From Typhlomys cinereus (lineage: Eukaryota > Chordata > Mammalia > Rodentia > Platacanthomyidae): a stretch of DNA of 64,000 nt. Below are positions 54,085-64,000 of the stretch, one piece after another. Where the stretch lies: positions 3,027,341 through 3,091,340 of the forward strand of contig JALPQD010000207.1 in NCBI GenBank assembly GCA_023101885.1, written 5' to 3'. The first letter of the stretch is position 1, and each line of letters starts with the position of its first letter. The position numbers and the translations under genes are program-made. The notes beneath the pieces were generated by a model. That model did not search any database and was not told the origin of the DNA. It was given only the letters and a program-made list of their open reading frames with translations.

Positions 54085-54530
54085 GGATGGAAGAATGGAT
54101 GGAATGGAAGGATGTGTGGATGGATGGATGGATGGATGGATGGATGGGTGGGTAGATGGGTGAATGGGCAGGTGGGTGGATGGGTGGGTGAATGAGTATA
54201 TGGGTGAATGGGTAAATGGGTGGATGGATGAGTGGGTGGATGGAGAGATAGATGGATGGGTGGCAGATGGATGGCTGGATAGCTAGAGGGATAGATGGAT
54301 GGAAGGATGTTGGAAGGATAGATAGAATGGAGACTGGATGGGTGAATGGATGGATGGATGGATGGATGGATGGAAGGATGGGTGAATGGGTAGATGGGTG
54401 GGTGGATGGATAAATAGATGGGAAGATGGATGAATGGATGGAAGGGTGATTGGATGGAAAGATGGATGGATGGGAGGATGTGTGGATGGGTGAGCGGATG
54501 GATGGATGGATGAATGGTAGGGAAGAAGGA
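54085..54530 (+). repeat. Degenerate (GGAT)n array, ~445 bp
   Basis: GGAT/GGGT/GAAT tetramers with perfect blocks at 54116-54146 and 54343-54373. The 189-codon minus frame (Pro/Ser/His/Ile-rich) is repeat translation. Confidence 0.95.
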
Positions 54531-55025
54531 AATAAGGAAGAATGGAAGGAAGAAAAGAATAAAGGATGGAAGGAAAGTATGATCAAGACTTAATTGCTTA
54601 AGGACTGAAAACAGCAGACTGTTTTAAAATGGCTGATTGTTTTTCATTTAGAACCAAAAATATTTAAAAATCTTTTCCAAGTTGAATTCACTAATCCCAC
54701 TGGCTTCACCATCAGTGAGATTTTTAAAAATAGATTCCACCTTCCAAATTACCCTTGTCATTCCTGCCAGTGGATAGACAGCTTTCCAGGATGAGTTTTG
54801 AATCTCTCTTTCCTTTAGCGAGCTCTTCAGGGCTCCACAAGGGATCTGTACAGTGGAAGACCTCATTAAGAACTCCCCATTGTTTCTATGTTGTTGAAGA
54901 GTAAGGCTGAGGTTGCAAGTCAGTGGTTAAAGAGTATTTTGATTGTTCCTGGTTTGAATATATCTCCCTGCCCTGCAGTATCATCATATTCAGTGAATTT
55001 GGACTAGAGAAAAGAACAACAAAAA
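54531..55025. other. Unique sequence
   Basis: No feature recognised. Confidence 0.35.
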
Positions 55026-55028
55026 AAA

Positions 55029-55397
55029 TGTTATAGTTCGAATGTGAGTTGTTCCCCCAGGAGCTCATGTGTTTGACTCCTTCCCTTGAAGTTGATGTTT
55101 GGGAAGGTTGTGGCATCTTTAGGAGGTCAGACCTTTCAGGAAGGAGGCAGGCCACAGGAGACGGGCCTTAAACTTTTGGCAGCCCCGCCCTCTTACAGTT
55201 TGCCCTCTCTCTCCCTGCTTCTAGGATGGGGGATGGCACCTAAGCCAGCCTCCAGCTTGTGCTACCTGCCACACCTTTTTGACCATAATGGACTTTAATC
55301 TGCCCTCTAGGACCATAAGCCAAATAATTCTCCTTTTTCTCCCCTTAAATTCTAAGTCTTGTCTCACAACTACCAAAGAGAAAAAGAATCTAAAACA
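55029..55397 (+). mobile_element. Solo LTR, ORR1-like MaLR
   Basis: TGTTATAGTTCGAATGTGAG, GCTCATGTGTTTGACTCC, TTGATGTTTGGGAAGGTTGT, GACCATAATGGACTTTAATC, CCAAATAATTCTCC and AGAATCTAAAACA. Collinear with 11500 and 60056. Confidence 0.78.
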
Positions 55398-56170
55398 TAT
55401 TGTGATGTGGTTCAAAGATGGGACAAAGCGACTTTACTCAGATGACTTAGAGACTTGCAGACTTGCCTGTGGGCAACCAAACCTGCCTTTGCTGTAGCAC
55501 ACACACTCCTCCTGGGAGGCAAGCGTGACCTGGGGGTAAGGCAAGGAAAGACTCTGAGATCTAACTGCATCTGGAAGGTGGCTTGGTTGTCTTCTAGACT
55601 GAATCCAGTTCAGCTCAGTGGGCCAAGTGGCAATTCTAAGGAGATGTCAGGCTTATGTGACTCAGGGACACAGAAACAAAAAGAGTATAGACATAGAATA
55701 GCTATATTTTAATAAAGGAAGACATCCACAAGGGATTTACGATGGAGAAGATTTTTTCACTGAGACCACCAAATAAATGGTTGGCAGTAAGCCCCTAGCA
55801 AATCTGTTACTGTGCCGACATGGTACTAGTTTAAAGCTTGGGGATTTGCTTCCTGTATTATAAATGTTTTTTTTCTTATAAAATGGGCAAATTCAAGATC
55901 TCTTTGTTTTCTTTTGGAAGGAGAGAGAAAATTTATGCTGATGGTGAAATAACTTTTAACCACCTGATAAGATGTGGAAAGTTTAAAGGAAAGAAAACAT
56001 AAAATGATGTGATTTCTCTAGCAATTATCTTATTATTTCACTAAATTGTCTGACTGAAACTGTTCTGTCAGTACATATAGGTTAACCTGTTTAGGAATAA
56101 GACAATGTGACCTGAAGGAAAATATAAATTAAATATGACCACAAAGGAACAAAGGTGAATATCCAAAGAG
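55398..56170. other. Unique AT-rich sequence
   Basis: No feature recognised. Confidence 0.35.
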
Positions 56171-56174
56171 TGAA

Positions 56175-56175
<1 letters not shown>

Positions 56176-56218
<43 letters not shown>

Positions 56219-56425
56219 CACACACACACACCCCACACACATACACAGAGAGAGATATAAAGAGAGAGAGATAGAGACAGAGAGAAACAGAGGAAAGGAG
56301 AGATGGAGGGAGGGAAGGAGGAAGAGTGAAAAAATGAAAGAGAGACAGAGAGAGGCAGGGAGAGAAAGACATACAGAGAGAGAGAAAGAGAGACAGAGAG
56401 AGAAGATACAGAGGGAGTAAGACAG
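56176..56425 (+). repeat. (CA)n followed by GA-rich microsatellite
   Basis: (CA)n with CCCC interruptions at 56176-56245, then AGAGAGA-type purine repeats with sporadic C/T to about 56420. Confidence 0.95.
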
Positions 56426-56860
56426 AAGAGAGGATTTTATGGAGCATGAGAGAAAAAGTCATTTGATCAGCAAAACTGAAAGAGTCGAAATTTCAGCATC
56501 TAAGCACTACTTAGAAAGTGAATCCATGTCTCTATGTGAATGGATCTACAATATTTGAGAATGAAAGGCTAACTCCTGGTATTCTCTTTCTCTTTTTAAA
56601 AGAAATACTTTAAAAGCAATAAGACAGCTCTTCTTGACTTTGACAGAGCCACTGCTTTGACAATGTGATTTCCCACCAAGTTCCGCAGGCCTCTATCATG
56701 AGAGGTGGTCCTGGGTGCTGTGCTTGGTCCATCTATGGTTTTAAACCAGTTCCTCACCTCGATGCATGACCAGGGATTGCTAGTCGGAGGCCTGGAATGA
56801 TCATTGACTAGGGTTCAGGGTCTCAATCACTTTCTCAACACCCCTCACTTTGCCTACATT
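56426..56860. other. Unique sequence
   Basis: Nothing recognised. Confidence 0.35.
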
Positions 56861-56864
56861 TACA

Positions 56865-57530
56865 TGACTTTGTTTTTGTGTGTGTACATGTGCACACCTG
56901 TGTGTATGTGACTACAAGAGTGCACTTGAGTGTGTGTGACTGTGGAGACCCAAGGGTGACTTCAGGAATCATCCTGGATTTCTCTACCTCCTTATAGCTG
57001 TGCTCTGGAGTTTCCCAGGCTCCAACTCCCAGGACTAGAATTGCAGGCCACAACCATATCTGCTTGACATTTTTTGTGGGATCTTGTCATAGTTAGGCAC
57101 AGGTGTCAACTTGACAGTTGAGGGTTTAGACTCTGGGCACATTTGTAAAGAATTAATGGTTGATTTAAGCCCAGAGCAAACCTACAGGAGATTGTCTAGT
57201 TGATGGAGAAGGTCCAGCCTGTGGTGGGTGGGACTAGGCCCTGGAACAAAATACTGGTCTGGCAAGTAAGGATCATCCCTCTCTCAGCCATTATGTGGTG
57301 ATGGTGTGGCCAGTTCCTTTGACGCTGGTATTGGTGGATGCTCTCCTATCAAGCTGGACTGAGAACTGTAACCTGACTATCATAAGAAAACCCCCTTGTT
57401 CACTTTAGCCATCTGATGGTCATTTATCAGCAACTATGCAGGCGAACTGCAACAGATCTGGAATCTGAACTCAGGTCCTTTTACTTTCCAGGCAAAAGCT
57501 TTAATCCTGGAGCCATCTCTCAGCCCACTT
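56865..57530 (-). mobile_element. B2-like SINE (minus) split by an LTR
   Basis: The tail and body (GTGGAGACCCAAGGGTGAC, AATCATCCTGGATTTCTC, TTTTTTGTGGGATCT) end at 57084. The element resumes at 57455 (GATCTGGAATCTGAACTCAG) and ends GCCATCTCTCAGCCC. Removal of 57085-57454 plus one GATCT restores the family order exactly. Confidence 0.85.
57085..57454 (+). mobile_element. Solo LTR of the ~420-bp family inside a SINE
   Basis: 370 bp, TGTCATAGTTAGGCACAGG ... GGCGAACTGCAACA, with perfect 5-bp duplication GATCT (57080-57084, 57455-57459). Sense strand plus. It is shorter than its relatives. Confidence 0.88.
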
Positions 57531-58535
57531 ATGTGATCCTAAATGATAATTTCTTGTTTCATTTTCCTCTCTAGAAAATGATTTCATTTTCAAAAATATC
57601 TATAACCAGATTTTGTGTTTCAGAAGTGACAGAAAAAATATAGCCAAATAATATGTGGCATTTTTCTCATGTTTTAAGATATTTTATGAGAGAATCCTGC
57701 TATGACAGACTCATGCTTTAGGGAAGGAATACATAGATTTTATGATAGCTTATGTAAGCAGAATGGAAGAAATAATTTTCTCATATTTTCAGTACAGTAC
57801 AAATTAATTTTAAAACCAAAGAATTTCAAAATAGTTGTGGTACCTTATAGAGAAAAAGAGGTAGAAATAGATTGAATTCTTGATTCTCCTACTCTTAAGT
57901 ACTATGATATGTTTTGTGCATTTTCTTCCAATGTTTGCTTTCCTCAGTGATATACCTACATTATTAAGTTAAATTAGATCAAATTTACATTGATTTTAGG
58001 ATTGGAATATTACTCATTTTATATAAATTCTCTTTAGGGTCATAATGATTCCAGTGTTTGGACTTAATAAAATTTTATAACATGTTTAAAGATAATTATC
58101 TGCAGAGAATTTAGTAGAAGTTAAAGCACATGAATCTGCTTTAATGTCTACTTACTTAATAACCAAATTGCAAATTAATTGTAAAATAGTGACATAAAAT
58201 ATAAATGAATATCTTTATAACTTGAAACTATTCCCAGATGCTCAGAGAAAAAGATGGTTGAATCCAGATAAAATAACTACTTTGTAGAAATTAGCTTAAG
58301 CAACATAAATGGAGATATTGCACTATGGGGACTTATTTTCTAGTTCCTGTTCTAATAACTTTGATAAATAACAGCAAGATAGGCAAGGATATAACCAGGA
58401 TTTCAAAGAGGATATAAAGTTACCCTGTTATAAGCAAGCTCATATTTATTTATCTTTTACAAATTTTAAACAATTCGATTACATTTTAAATTTTAAGATG
58501 TTCAAACTGACTATAATTTTTTCTTTTTCCTTTCT
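57531..58535. other. Unique, very AT-rich sequence
   Basis: About 1 kb with few CpGs and no repeat match. No exon recognised. Confidence 0.4.
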
Positions 58536-58539
58536 CATG

Positions 58540-58918
58540 GGTATATGTGTAAGGTACATGTATGTGTATATTCATCTTTTCAAGTGTGTAAGTTCATACA
58601 TGTGTATAGGCATACATGTGCATATATGTGCATGTGTCTGCATGTGGAGGCCCAAGAGTAATATCAGGCATCATCTTTAATTGCTTTTCTACCTTATTCT
58701 TTTGAGACAGGGTCTCTAAACACACCAAGATCTTGCCCATAGGGCTATTCTGGCCAATCACTTGGTCCGGGGATTCCCAAGTGCTGCCTTCTGGTGCTAG
58801 GATTACAGGAGGGCTGCCACACCCACCTGGCATATTTGTATGAGATCTGGGGATCCGAACTGTGGTCCTTTTACTTGTGTGGCAAGCTCTTTAACCACTG
58901 AGCCATCTCCACAGCCCA
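58540..58918 (-). mobile_element. B4-type SINE, minus strand
   Basis: A TGTG/CATA tail, TGTGGAGGCCCAAGAGTAA, TTTTGAGACAGGGTCTCTAA, GCTAGGATTACAGGAGGG, GATCTGGGGATCCGAACTG and CTGAGCCATCTCCACAGCCC. A near full-length copy. Confidence 0.8.
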
Positions 58919-59815
58919 TAATGTGTTTTTATAGCAAGGTCAATGGAGAAGTGCCATCAGACCATCTGTTTGGTTCAGATCTCCTCTCAGAATGTGACTG
59001 GTCTTAGGACTTCGGACTGGATAGTCAACAGTTCTGTGCTTCAGTTTCCATGCTAGCAACATTATAGGAGTAACAATTCACTGGGGAGATTTTGGAATTA
59101 AGTGTTCAATTCATGTGGGAGAAGTTTATCATATAGTTGGCATTACGTGCATGGCATATACTAATGCACCACATTTTATGTCCCACAATGACAAATATGA
59201 AAGGTTGATTACCCTCTGTGTCAGCAGAAATGAAGGAAGACAGAGCTGTCAATTGCTACAAGGTTGGAAATTGGGGCATTAGTCTGTGGATCAAGTTGGA
59301 AGAATCTGTGTTTTCCTTATCATACATTTGTCTTTAAATAAGTGATTGCACACATGTATTTGTAGAAAGACAAAAGAATAAATGACCAAGATGTGCAGTA
59401 AAGCGTTGTTCATATTAGACTAAAATTGAGAGAATGTTTGAACATGGGCCTGGAAGACAGTAGTCATTTTAGATTTCACAAAACCACACAGTTTTATGTA
59501 TATATGGTCTTGGGAATGCAATGTGTAGATGCTCAAACAAGACGTACATATCATGTGAAAAAGGCAAGTTATAGAACCTTTCATTTAGTACATTGAAATG
59601 GGTATCAAAAAGTTTCCATATATGATGAAAATGAGAGGTGAAAATATGTGAAAGCAAAACAGCAAAACATTAATACATGTTGCCTGTGTGGAGTGTTACT
59701 GAAGACGCCATTTTGATTTTTACTTTGCATCTTGTAATAATTTTGAAAAATTTTCGAGATTAACAAGGAACTAGAAATCTGTTTGTTCTGTTTGAAAACA
59801 AGAACATCCAAAAAA
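58919..59815. other. Unique AT-rich sequence
   Basis: No feature recognised. Confidence 0.35.
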
Positions 59816-59819
59816 TAAT

Positions 59820-59922
59820 TATGGAGCTGATGAGATGGCTCAGCAGTGTGAAGGTGCTCGTTGCCAAGCCTGGTGACTTGGGTTCAATCTCTTTCATATG
59901 TGTGTGATGTGTGTGATAGTAT

Positions 59923-59956
<34 letters not shown>

Positions 59957-59957
59957 G
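59820..59957 (+). mobile_element. Short tRNA-derived SINE with (AC)n tail
   Basis: GGAGCTGATGAGATGGCTCA, GTGACTTGGGTTCAATCTC, then a GT/AC repeat ending at 59954. B2-like head, almost no body. Confidence 0.6.
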
Positions 59958-60055
59958 ATGAATGTAAAGAAAAATAATTTTGTCTCAAATTGTTCGAGAA
60001 AAGAAAGTAAGCAGAGAGCTGTCTACTGATTTTAACTACAATTGCGGTTCCGCTT

Positions 60056-60446
60056 TGCCTTGCTTTGAATGTGAGTTGCCTCCCACCTCCACAAGCTCAT
60101 GGGTTTAAATCTTTAGCTGTTGATGCTGGGGAGGTTGTGGTACCTTTAAGAGCTGGAGCCTTGCTGGGGGTTGGGGGGTGGGGGAGGCAAGTCACACAGG
60201 ATGGGACCTTAGAGTTTTCAGGTAGCCCAGCCCTGCTTCCTCTCACTCTTTTGCTCTTTGTGCCTCCTGGTGGCTGTGGTGACCTGAACTAGTCTATTCC
60301 TGCCTCCAGTCATGCCTTCTGCTATGCAGGTCCTACCACAGTGGACGGCATCCCTCCAGAACCATGAGCCAAGTAGATACCTCTTTCTCCCTTTCTGCCT
60401 GAGTCAGCTTGTTTTCTCATAGCCATTAAAAGCAAAGAGCCTGACA
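60056..60446 (+). mobile_element. Solo LTR, ORR1-like MaLR
   Basis: TGCCTTGCTTTGAATGTGAG, GCTCATGGGTTTAAATC, AGGTTGTGGTACCTTTAAGA, GGAGCCTTGCTGGGGG, CCATGAGCCAAGTAGATACC and a GACA end. Flanks CGCTT (60051-60055) and CACTT (60447-60451) match at 4 of 5. Confidence 0.75.
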
Positions 60447-61810
60447 CACTTGCTTTCAATTTCTCAGGACACATAATGGATTTATTAGCCTATTGCTAAA
60501 TGTAGTTTTCATAAAAATGAGTGCGTTCTTCCACAGAATAAAAGCAGAATGGTTCCATATCTGTGAGATTGTACCTCTTAACTTCTGTGTTTTAATAACC
60601 TTCCCCACTTAGAAATTACCCGAGGACTCCCAAAGTCTGAAAAGCATGTCTGCAGAAGCATATGCTAGAGTTCCATTCTCATCTTGTGTCTGAGAACTGT
60701 TAGATTTGTGACCATGAACAACCACAGTCCACCTCCTGAGAAGTCAGGGTCAGAATTTGTGGGGTTAAAACATGACACAGATGAGTTCTCAGTTCCCGCA
60801 GAACAGTGCACACAACAGTCAGTGATTCTTAAGACCCCAAATGTACACTCTTTCTTTTTACCTAACAACCCAAATTGCCAGTTCTTCCTATGGTACGTCC
60901 ATTATCCCTGTAATCGGTAAGGAACTCTGGCAGAGCAGTTTGCCAGGAGCTATAAGCTGCTCGTGCCCTTTGACCTCCACTGAGAATTTATCTAAGTAAA
61001 TATTTAAATGGTAAGATAAAGCTGTTTCATATAAATATATGTGACACATACATTATATATTACATATTTACACAAATTATTCACAGTATTATCTGTGATG
61101 ATATGATGGGCAAGGAAGTTCTGTTTGTTTACTATTTCAGAAAAAGAAACTTTAGTGTTTCTGGCCAGAGCTGTTAGAATAGTGATGAACAGAAGACTAG
61201 ACTATGGGAAATATTCTTAATGTATCAAATAAAAAAACAAGATTCATCAAGATCCACGCATCACAGTACAACTGTGTAAAAATGACCCCTGATTCTTTTT
61301 CAGTTGAAGAAATATCAAGCTAATTGAATTCTATTTTCTTACACGAAATTAGTTGTATTTTGCATGTAACATTAGTAAGATACTTCAAAGGTTCGATTCT
61401 AATATTCAGGTGTCACATCTGAAAATGTAGGAAGGATTTTCTGGTTAAACTGAACATTGTTATTACTATTATTATTACTACCATTTGGGAAAATGTCATC
61501 GCTTCCTGAAAGAAAAGATTTTTCTAATCAGGTAGAATTTAAAGAGGACCCTTCAGACTCCTGCCCCCTGCTCTGCTCACTCTATAATTCACTCCCCTGA
61601 ACTGTGGCCAGACAGGAAGGTGCCAGGACTCTTCCTTTGTCTGTAAGATCAGGTAGTGCAGACTGAACAGAGAGAGACGATCTGAATAATAACCAGCTCC
61701 TACTGGCTTGAGAATGATTGTAATAAAGCTGTTTTAAACAGAAGACCATGGACTAGGAGCCTACATCAGTTTCTAGGAGCTAGGAGCAGCTCCCAGCTCA
61801 TAGCACTCAG
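60447..61810. other. Unique AT-rich sequence
   Basis: No gene or repeat family recognised. A (TAT)n-like stretch lies near 61460-61480. Confidence 0.35.
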
Positions 61811-61814
61811 ACTC

Positions 61815-62285
61815 AGGCAAGCACATACAAATGCATACACGTACAAATATGCACACAAATATACCCACACAAATATACACACAAATATACACATAAAAAA
61901 CACGTGCAAATATAATACATATATACACACCTAAGTTCGCAGGCACACACAATATACACAAATATGTACATAAATATACACATATGTGCAAACATACAAA
62001 TACACAAAAGTCACACAAATACGTACATAACTATGTCCATATGTACACACTTTCATCAATACACACACAAATACCTGCACAAATACATACATGTGCCCAT
62101 ATACACACTCACAGAAATATGCACAGACGCACATATATGAAATACTCACATATATGCACACTCATACAAATGTCCACACATGTAAACACACACACAAAAT
62201 AACATGCACACCCACAATAAGCACAAATACAACTCACATACAACTAACGACACATATACATTATACACACACACAAACATACTCA
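61815..62285 (+). repeat. Degenerate ACAAATATACAC tandem repeat
   Basis: About 470 bp of CACA/AAATAC text with an irregular 12-18 bp period (CACACAAATATACCCACAC and relatives). The Cys/Tyr/Val-rich frames of 64-85 codons on either strand are repeat translation. Confidence 0.85.
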
Positions 62286-62561
62286 CTTGGATATGCACTC
62301 CTATTCCTCCATTGCCACGTTTCAGCTGTATGAACTGAATTCTGATGCTGACTGGAAAAAGAACCCCCATACTAGCCGATAACAAAGCTCTGTCCCCCCC
62401 CATTTCTGTTGGTCAGGACTTACCTCACGGTAGCACTATTACCTCTTTCACTAGTTCAGACCCTCATGGTCTAGTAGTACCTGGCACTGTGCTCACAGAC
62501 ATGCCTAAAGGTGTTACTTACCTGCTGCTTTCCTATTTCTTAGTTCAGTCAAGTTACAGTT
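62286..62561. other. Unique sequence
   Basis: Nothing recognised. Confidence 0.3.
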
Positions 62562-63231
62562 AAGATTGATTATACTCCATCCTGATGCGCATTGTATAAG
62601 AGCACATTCAAAGGTAGATGCATTGCAGGAGCAGCAAAACTGCAAAAGAAAATCAACAAACCACAATCCAGAACTTCAGAGACTCTATATCAACCACCTA
62701 GAACTAGGCCAAACTAATCTCTCCCCATCCTGAAGCTCAGGGAAATTTGCGGAAGAGGGGGTGGTGAGATTGTAAGAGCACAAAGATGGGAGGAGCAATG
62801 ATTTGCAAGATACTCCACACAAGTTAGGGCCGAAGCAATCATAGTTGGACTTTGCATGCCCTGAGCAATGTCCAACACACTGTTGACCCCATAAAGTCTA
62901 GCATTTGCTAAAGGCACCAAGATCCTTGGAGGCAAGGGATTGACAGCCACAGTAGTGTTCCTATGCTTAAGGGGAACACAGGAAAGGGTTCAGGGAAATG
63001 CCACTGGGTCCTTGTACATCATTGGAGAGGAGGGCCCAGAGGAGAGTTTGGCATGCACATTAAAGGATTCTCTGGGGATTGGTGGGGGAGGCACTGGGGG
63101 ATGGGGAGGGAGAGGTGAGGGGGGCTGGGGGGTGGAGGGGAGGAGGAGGGAGGGAGGGAACCGGTGTACCTACTAAGTTTATATGAGCAGAAATAATAAT
63201 AAAAATGTTATATAAAAAAAGATTGATTATA
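62562..63231 (+). mobile_element. L1 3' end with 13-bp target-site duplications
   Basis: AAGATTGATTATA at 62562-62574 and 63219-63231 bound a 644-bp insert. The insert has the same 3' UTR as 15150-15765: GGAAATTTGCGGAAGAGGG, AGGGCCGAAGCAATCATA, GTTTGGCATGCACATTAAAG, a long G-rich tract, CGGTGTACC, GAAATAATAATAAAAATG. It inserted at the truncated head of the SINE at 63229. Confidence 0.88.
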
Positions 63232-63612
63232 GCTCAGTGGCTAAAGTCCTTGCTTTGAAAGCAAAAGGTCCTGGGTTTGGATCCCCAGATCCCATGTAAA
63301 AATGCTGGGTGGATGTGGCAGTCTACCTGTAATTCTATTCTTGGAAGGCAGAGAATGAGAATCCCCAGAACAAGCTGGCTCATCAGACTGTCCCTAATGG
63401 TGTGCTCTGGGTTTAAATAGAGACCCAGGTGGAGGAACAGTCGAAGATGATTCCCAATATCACTCTTGAATCTCCACAGGCACACACACTCAAGTGGACT
63501 CATGTACATATACCTGCATACACGTTTCTACTCACATGCAAACACACACAAACACATGCACATGTACACACACACACACACACACACCTCAAGCACACAT
63601 ACATGAACAAAA
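63229..63612 (+). mobile_element. B2-like SINE, long variant, head truncated by L1 junction
   Basis: ATAGCTCAGTGGCTAAAGTC, GGTTTGGATCCCCAGATCCC, AACAAGCTGGCTCATCAGAC, TGCTCTGGGTTTAAATAGAG, GATGATTCCCAATATCAC, then a CA-rich tail with (AC)n near 63567-63588. Same long variant as 52687. Confidence 0.8.
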
Positions 63613-64000
63613 AATTCGCAACCGAAGCTTTTTAAATGTATACAGGCAAATTAGTTAGATTTCTTAATACTTTCATTGAGTCCAAAAAAAGAATCCAAGC
63701 CTTGAAGATTCGCCCCATCACAGCAATGTTATGTCTTAGCTGGTGTTTCTTTGACTGATGGTATCAGAATGCATGTCCCAACTAATTCTTGGTACATGTG
63801 ACTTCAGATGAGAGAAAAGCTTATGCCAACAGCTGTTGTCATTGTAGCTTTGTGAGTTTGAAGGACCCTTAAGTTCTTCAGACAGTGTGCACAGTCTGAC
63901 CACTGAATTAACCAGATTGACCTGGGATTCTATTGGAATAGAAATAGTAATGAATTCAATTTGAGATCCAGCCTCTGAAGTTGCAGTGGGTTTGTGCAGA
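63613..64000. other. Unique sequence to window end
   Basis: Nothing recognised. Confidence 0.35.

Noticed and set aside
54017..54586. 189-codon frame rich in His, Pro, Ser and Ile
   Set aside because: Translation of the (GGAT)n array.
61773..62403. Cys/Tyr/Val-rich frames resembling membrane peptides
   Set aside because: They come from the CACA/AAATAC tandem repeat.

Overview
This is a stretch of mammalian nuclear DNA from a rodent. It holds abundant B1, ID and B4-type SINEs, tRNA-derived B2-like SINEs, ORR1-like MaLR LTRs, L1 3' ends with poly-A or AAT tails, and an LTR resembling rodent intracisternal A-particle (IAP) elements. B1/ID/B4 together with ORR1-like and IAP-like LTRs points to a mouse-related (myodont/myomorph) rodent. 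The commonest SINE and the AT-ended 0.6 kb L1 tail do not look like ordinary mouse or rat subfamilies to me, so a non-murine lineage is likely. I cannot name the species. No bacterial or phage features are present.

I find no convincing intact protein-coding gene. Nearly all long open frames are simple repeats, a minisatellite, SINEs or L1 3' ends. The window looks like intergenic or deep intronic, repeat-rich sequence. The one non-repeat stretch that looks exon-like is near 49.55-49.69 kb on the minus strand, with a competing plus-strand exon reading. It is only a candidate.

Layout. 1-3.3 kb: minus-strand class II endogenous retrovirus (5' LTR, lysine-tRNA-type primer binding site, broken gag start, internal sequence running off the left edge). 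3.5-5.6 kb: old MaLR LTR, a 181-bp L1 tail with perfect target-site duplications, an ID SINE and an L1 3' end. 5.65-6.63 kb: GC-rich minisatellite of about 32 units. 7-15 kb: mostly old or unique DNA with an ORR1-like LTR. 15-31.5 kb: L1 tails, nested SINEs, a 178-nt pure purine tract, an antisense L1 flanked by unusually long direct repeats (possible 3' transduction), and two young SINEs, one with a long G-run array. 32-48 kb: SINE and LTR insertions, including several copies of one ~420-bp LTR family (TG...CA ends, 5-6 bp target duplications). 49-64 kb: MIRs, the exon candidate, SINEs, a (GGAT)n array, further LTRs and a fresh L1 tail at 62.6-63.2 kb.

The main information here is transposon history. 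Nested insertions give relative ages: LTR in SINE twice, B4 in B4, and L1 at a SINE boundary. Two LTRs of the same family sit inside members of the same SINE family. Several non-repeat islands (9.8, 19.6-20.3, 28.7-29.05, 35.3-35.7 and 41.3-41.7 kb) contain CpGs and homeobox-, octamer- or RFX-like motifs and are candidate conserved regulatory elements. Their conservation cannot be tested from one sequence. Repeat family names are from recognition of consensus-like segments, not from a database search, and most boundaries are accurate to about 5-30 bp unless a target duplication is given.
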